Of a DNA stretch of 64,000 bases, positions 61,860-64,000 are shown piece by piece. Position 1 is the first letter of the stretch; the number at the start of each line of letters is the position of its first letter. The translations under genes were made by a program, and so were the position numbers. Source of the DNA: Bradyrhizobium sp. (GTDB lineage: Bacteria > Pseudomonadota > Alphaproteobacteria > Rhizobiales > Xanthobacteraceae); the NCBI RefSeq assembly GCF_004799445.1, contig NZ_SSNA01000025.1, positions 1 to 64,000 of the forward strand, in the 5' to 3' direction. Under the pieces are notes generated by a model. That model saw only the letters and a program-made list of their open reading frames with translations. It was not told where the DNA came from and did no database searches.

Positions 61860-62858
61860 TCAAGCATTACATACGATCAAAGTTCCATCCCAATCGACCA
61901 TGCGAGCCTGCACATTTGGTCGGATAGACACGATGTCCCGGATCCGCGACACCGGCATCAGGCTGAAGGCGGTCGAAAGCGCATCCGCTTCGGTGGCCGT
62001 TGGCGCAATGACGCTCACCGTGCGGTACAGCGACGGGCTGCGTCCCGTCGCCGGATCGAACAGATGGGTGAACCGGCCTTTGGAGTCGAACCGGAATCCG
62101 GCGCCCGCCGATGTCGCGACCGCGCGATCGACGAGGTCGACGGTTTCGGTGAGCGCGCCGGGCTTGTCGGGATCGGCGAGGCCGATGCGCCACGGCGTCC
62201 CCTCAGGCCGTGCTCCGATCGCCCGGATCTCGCCCATATCGACCAATGTCGTCGACAACCCCGCTTTGCGCAGCCGGTCGACGACGCGGTCGGTGGCGTA
62301 ACCCTGGGCGATGCCGTTCAGCGTGATGGCGGCACCGGGTCTGACCAGCGCTATTCGGTCGGCGCTCACAAGCAGGCCGCGGTGTCCCACCTTCGCCAGC
62401 GCTTCGGCCAGCCTCCGCGGCGACGGCCCTTCCGGATCGGGGTTCTCTGAAGAAAAATGCTCCGCGTAAAGCTGCCACAGCGGCTGCACCGTCGGGTCGA
62501 AGGCGCCGTCGGTCAGATCGCCGAAATACAGCGAGGCGTTCAGCAGCGCGACCATGTCGGCGTCAGGAGGAACCAGAATACCGCTGCGGTTGAGGTTGCA
62601 GATCGCGGAGTCGGCCCGGTACAGGCTGAATTGCTGTTCAAGTCGCCGCACGTCCCGGACACACTGCTCAACGAGCCGTTCCGCCTCGGCGCGGTCCGGG
62701 TGATAGATCTCGATCGAGACCTGCGCGCCGAGTGCCGATCCCTGCCATCGCACGGCATCGGCCGCCCGCGCAATTCGACTACCGGTCAGAAAGGCTGCCC
62801 CGGCTGCCGTCGCAACAATGCTAATCATGCGTCGGCGCGTGAGATTTCGGTCTGGCAT
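61860..62858 (-). CDS. nosX: NosX, ApbE-family FAD:protein FMN transferase
   Basis: 332-aa periplasmic flavinyltransferase of the ApbE family. ATG 62858 follows 'acggggagcgaccg'; the signal 'TRRRMISIVATAAGAAFLTG' is of the Tat type. Family segments are 'LEQQFSLYRADSAICNLNRSG', 'GAFDPTVQPLWQLY', 'ITLNGIAQGYATDRVVDRL', 'LVDMGEIRAIGA' and 'DALSTAFSLMP'. NosX covalently attaches FMN to NosR, supporting electron transfer to nitrous oxide reductase. 13 bp after nosL. Confidence 0.96.
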   Translation of the reverse strand: MPDRNLTRRRMISIVATAAGAAFLTGSRIARAADAVRWQGSALGAQVSIEIYHPDRAEAERLVEQCVRDVRRLEQQFSLYRADSAICNLNRSGILVPPDADMVALLNASLYFGDLTDGAFDPTVQPLWQLYAEHFSSENPDPEGPSPRRLAEALAKVGHRGLLVSADRIALVRPGAAITLNGIAQGYATDRVVDRLRKAGLSTTLVDMGEIRAIGARPEGTPWRIGLADPDKPGALTETVDLVDRAVATSAGAGFRFDSKGRFTHLFDPATGRSPSLYRTVSVIAPTATEADALSTAFSLMPVSRIRDIVSIRPNVQARMVDWDGTLIVCNA

Positions 62859-62871
62859 CGGTCGCTCCCCG

Positions 62872-63411
62872 TCAGTTGAGACGCACGTCGGAGTGTTCGG
62901 TCTGGTCCTCGGCAGCGTCGCTGCCCAGCACATAGGCGCTTGGAATTTCCGCGAAGGTGACAACCTTGCCGCCATTGGCTGCGACAAAAGCGTCGGCGGC
63001 GGCGCGATCGCCGAACGGCACCGCTTCGGCCGCGCCCATGCCGCCCTGCTTGCGACTTTCGATCACGAAGAATGCGTTGCGCGCGTCGATCCAATTTGTC
63101 GCGCCAGGATCCTCCCAGCTCGATGCCCGCGCCATGTCCGAGACGTAGATCGCCCGGATGTCGCGCGGCTGATCCGGCATCAGCGTGAACGCCACGGTGT
63201 CACGCACCGACGTGAACCAGAACGGATCGATCCTGCTCCCGGTGATGATCTGACCTTTCGGTCCGGGATGTTCGAGCAGGTTCATGCCGCAGAACACGCC
63301 CATCGCCTCGCTGTTGAGCGCGACCGGCGGCGGAACCACCGAATTGGCATCCTGGTTGCACCCGGGGAGAAGGATAGCGGCCACCAAGACGCAAACGATC
63401 CGCAACGTCAT
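62872..63411 (-). CDS. nosL: NosL, copper chaperone lipoprotein of nitrous oxide reductase
   Basis: 179-aa lipoprotein. ATG 63411 with RBS 'gagggaatt', overlapping the nosY stop (ATGA). Lipobox 'VAAILLPGCNQ'. The Cu(I)-binding motif 'GVFCGMNLLEHPGPKGQI' (Cys-x-Met) is the NosL signature, and 'WIDARNAFFVIESRKQGGMG' is another. It delivers copper for NosZ maturation from the periplasmic side of a membrane. Confidence 0.97.
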   Translation of the reverse strand: MTLRIVCVLVAAILLPGCNQDANSVVPPPVALNSEAMGVFCGMNLLEHPGPKGQIITGSRIDPFWFTSVRDTVAFTLMPDQPRDIRAIYVSDMARASSWEDPGATNWIDARNAFFVIESRKQGGMGAAEAVPFGDRAAADAFVAANGGKVVTFAEIPSAYVLGSDAAEDQTEHSDVRLN

Positions 63412-64000
63412 AATTCCCTCCGCGCAAAAAACACCGTCGCAAGCCCAAGCGGGGCGACGATCCACACCAGCAAACCCGCCAAGAGCAGACCGCTGCTCGC
63501 ACTAGCCGTGCCGGCCAGTCCGGCCATGCCGGAAAACTGGCTGACGTTGAACCCGGTCAGATTGGTCAGCCGGTAAAGATCGGTCGGATTGAGAAACAGC
63601 AGCACCTCGAGCACGTGCGCCGAGATCAACCGTCCCTGATCGATCACCAGGATGCCGAGCAATGCCATGTCAAATACCAGCACCATCAACAGCCAAATGC
63701 CCACCGACAGGCCTGCCGCGGTGCCGCGGTCGCGGACCAGGCTGGAGATCAGATACCCGATCGCCACGAACACCGCGCCGAGCAGGATCGACGTTCCTAC
63801 CATGGAGGCAAACGCGTACCAGCTTGCCGCCAGCGCCGAGGTCCCGGTGACGGCGAGCGCCGCTGCCGCCGCGCCATAGCCGATCACGGTGGCGAAGGCG
63901 AGGATCAGCACATGTCCGCAGAATTTTCCGAGGATGACCTGGTGGCGGCCGACCGGATAGCTGAGCAGCAGGATCATCGTGCCACGCTCCATCTCGCCGA
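63408..64000 (-). CDS. nosY: NosY, ABC-type permease for NosZ maturation (5'-truncated by window edge)
   Basis: The C-terminal roughly 197 residues of an ABC-2-type membrane protein with about five visible helices. The internal 'GEMERGTMILLLSYPVGRHQ' is the family's cytoplasmic coupling stretch, and 'LNPTDLYRLTNLTG' is typical of NosY. The ORF-track Met at 63992 is internal; the gene continues past position 64000. With NosF and NosD it forms the transporter that supplies copper/sulfur for NosZ. It overlaps nosL by 4 nt. Confidence 0.95.
   Translation of the reverse strand, partial: GEMERGTMILLLSYPVGRHQVILGKFCGHVLILAFATVIGYGAAAAALAVTGTSALAASWYAFASMVGTSILLGAVFVAIGYLISSLVRDRGTAAGLSVGIWLLMVLVFDMALLGILVIDQGRLISAHVLEVLLFLNPTDLYRLTNLTGFNVSQFSGMAGLAGTASASSGLLLAGLLVWIVAPLGLATVFFARREL

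Noticed and set aside
1-64000. CRISPR arrays, prophage or plasmid-type origin
   Set aside because: No regularly spaced identical repeats, no structural phage genes, integrase, replication initiator or transfer genes were found on either strand.

Overview
The window is a GC-rich alphaproteobacterial chromosome segment. It is most likely from Bradyrhizobium or a close relative. The evidence is the codon usage, a succinoglycan-type exo gene set, a nosY-nosL-nosX cluster, many Bug/amidohydrolase/LLM-oxidoreductase catabolic genes, and dispersed intergenic palindromic repeats of the rhizobial kind. This assignment rests on gene content and style, not on a database search. No tRNA, rRNA, CRISPR array, transposase or integrase gene was found.

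Layout. 1-2.7 kb: 3' part of a pirin gene, wrbA, a small hydrophilic protein and a DUF5996 protein. 2.9-17.8 kb: an exopolysaccharide locus on both strands, with an acyltransferase, SGNH hydrolase, O-antigen-ligase/ExoQ-like polymerase, BioF2-type GNAT, GT4 and GT2 glycosyltransferases, a Tat-exported GH10 glycosidase, DUF6492 protein, Wzx-like flippase, ExoP-like co-polymerase with a degenerate kinase domain, and a WecB/TagA/CpsF glycosyltransferase. 18-26.7 kb: cupins, a fumarylacetoacetate-hydrolase family enzyme, a DUF3311 + sodium:solute symporter pair (symporter frameshifted), a heme-binding-like (DUF336) protein, a Bug-type binding protein, an NHL-repeat protein and a D-amino-acid transaminase. 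26.8-35 kb: a minus-strand operon for amino-acid uptake and hydrolysis (M20 peptidase, unknown 138-aa protein, alpha/beta hydrolase, three tandem gltI-like binding proteins, gltJ, gltK, gltL).

35.6-41.4 kb is the most unusual part. A five-gene minus-strand cassette encodes a secreted SGNH hydrolase, a secreted TPR-CHAT protease-like protein, a secreted 150-aa protein and two zinc-ribbon proteins, one with membrane segments. It lies exactly between two 187-bp direct repeats made from the 3' end of a carboxymuconolactone-decarboxylase gene. It looks like an inserted island.

41.4-61.3 kb is catabolic and accessory: LLM flavin monooxygenase, ThDP decarboxylase, GFA-like protein, Old Yellow Enzyme, aldehyde dehydrogenase, SDR, symporter + MetE-like pair, a DUF2478 gene with two Mo-box-like operators in a divergent promoter, TAXI-type binding protein, two amidohydrolases with a Rieske protein, esterase and dihydropyrimidinase. 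61.4-64 kb: the end of a nitrous-oxide-reductase cluster (nosY partial, nosL, nosX) followed by a class I cytochrome c, all on the minus strand.

Two genes (symporter near 20.43 kb, zinc-ribbon membrane protein near 36.09 kb) are each broken by an apparent single-base loss in a C/G run. They could be real pseudogenes or assembly errors.
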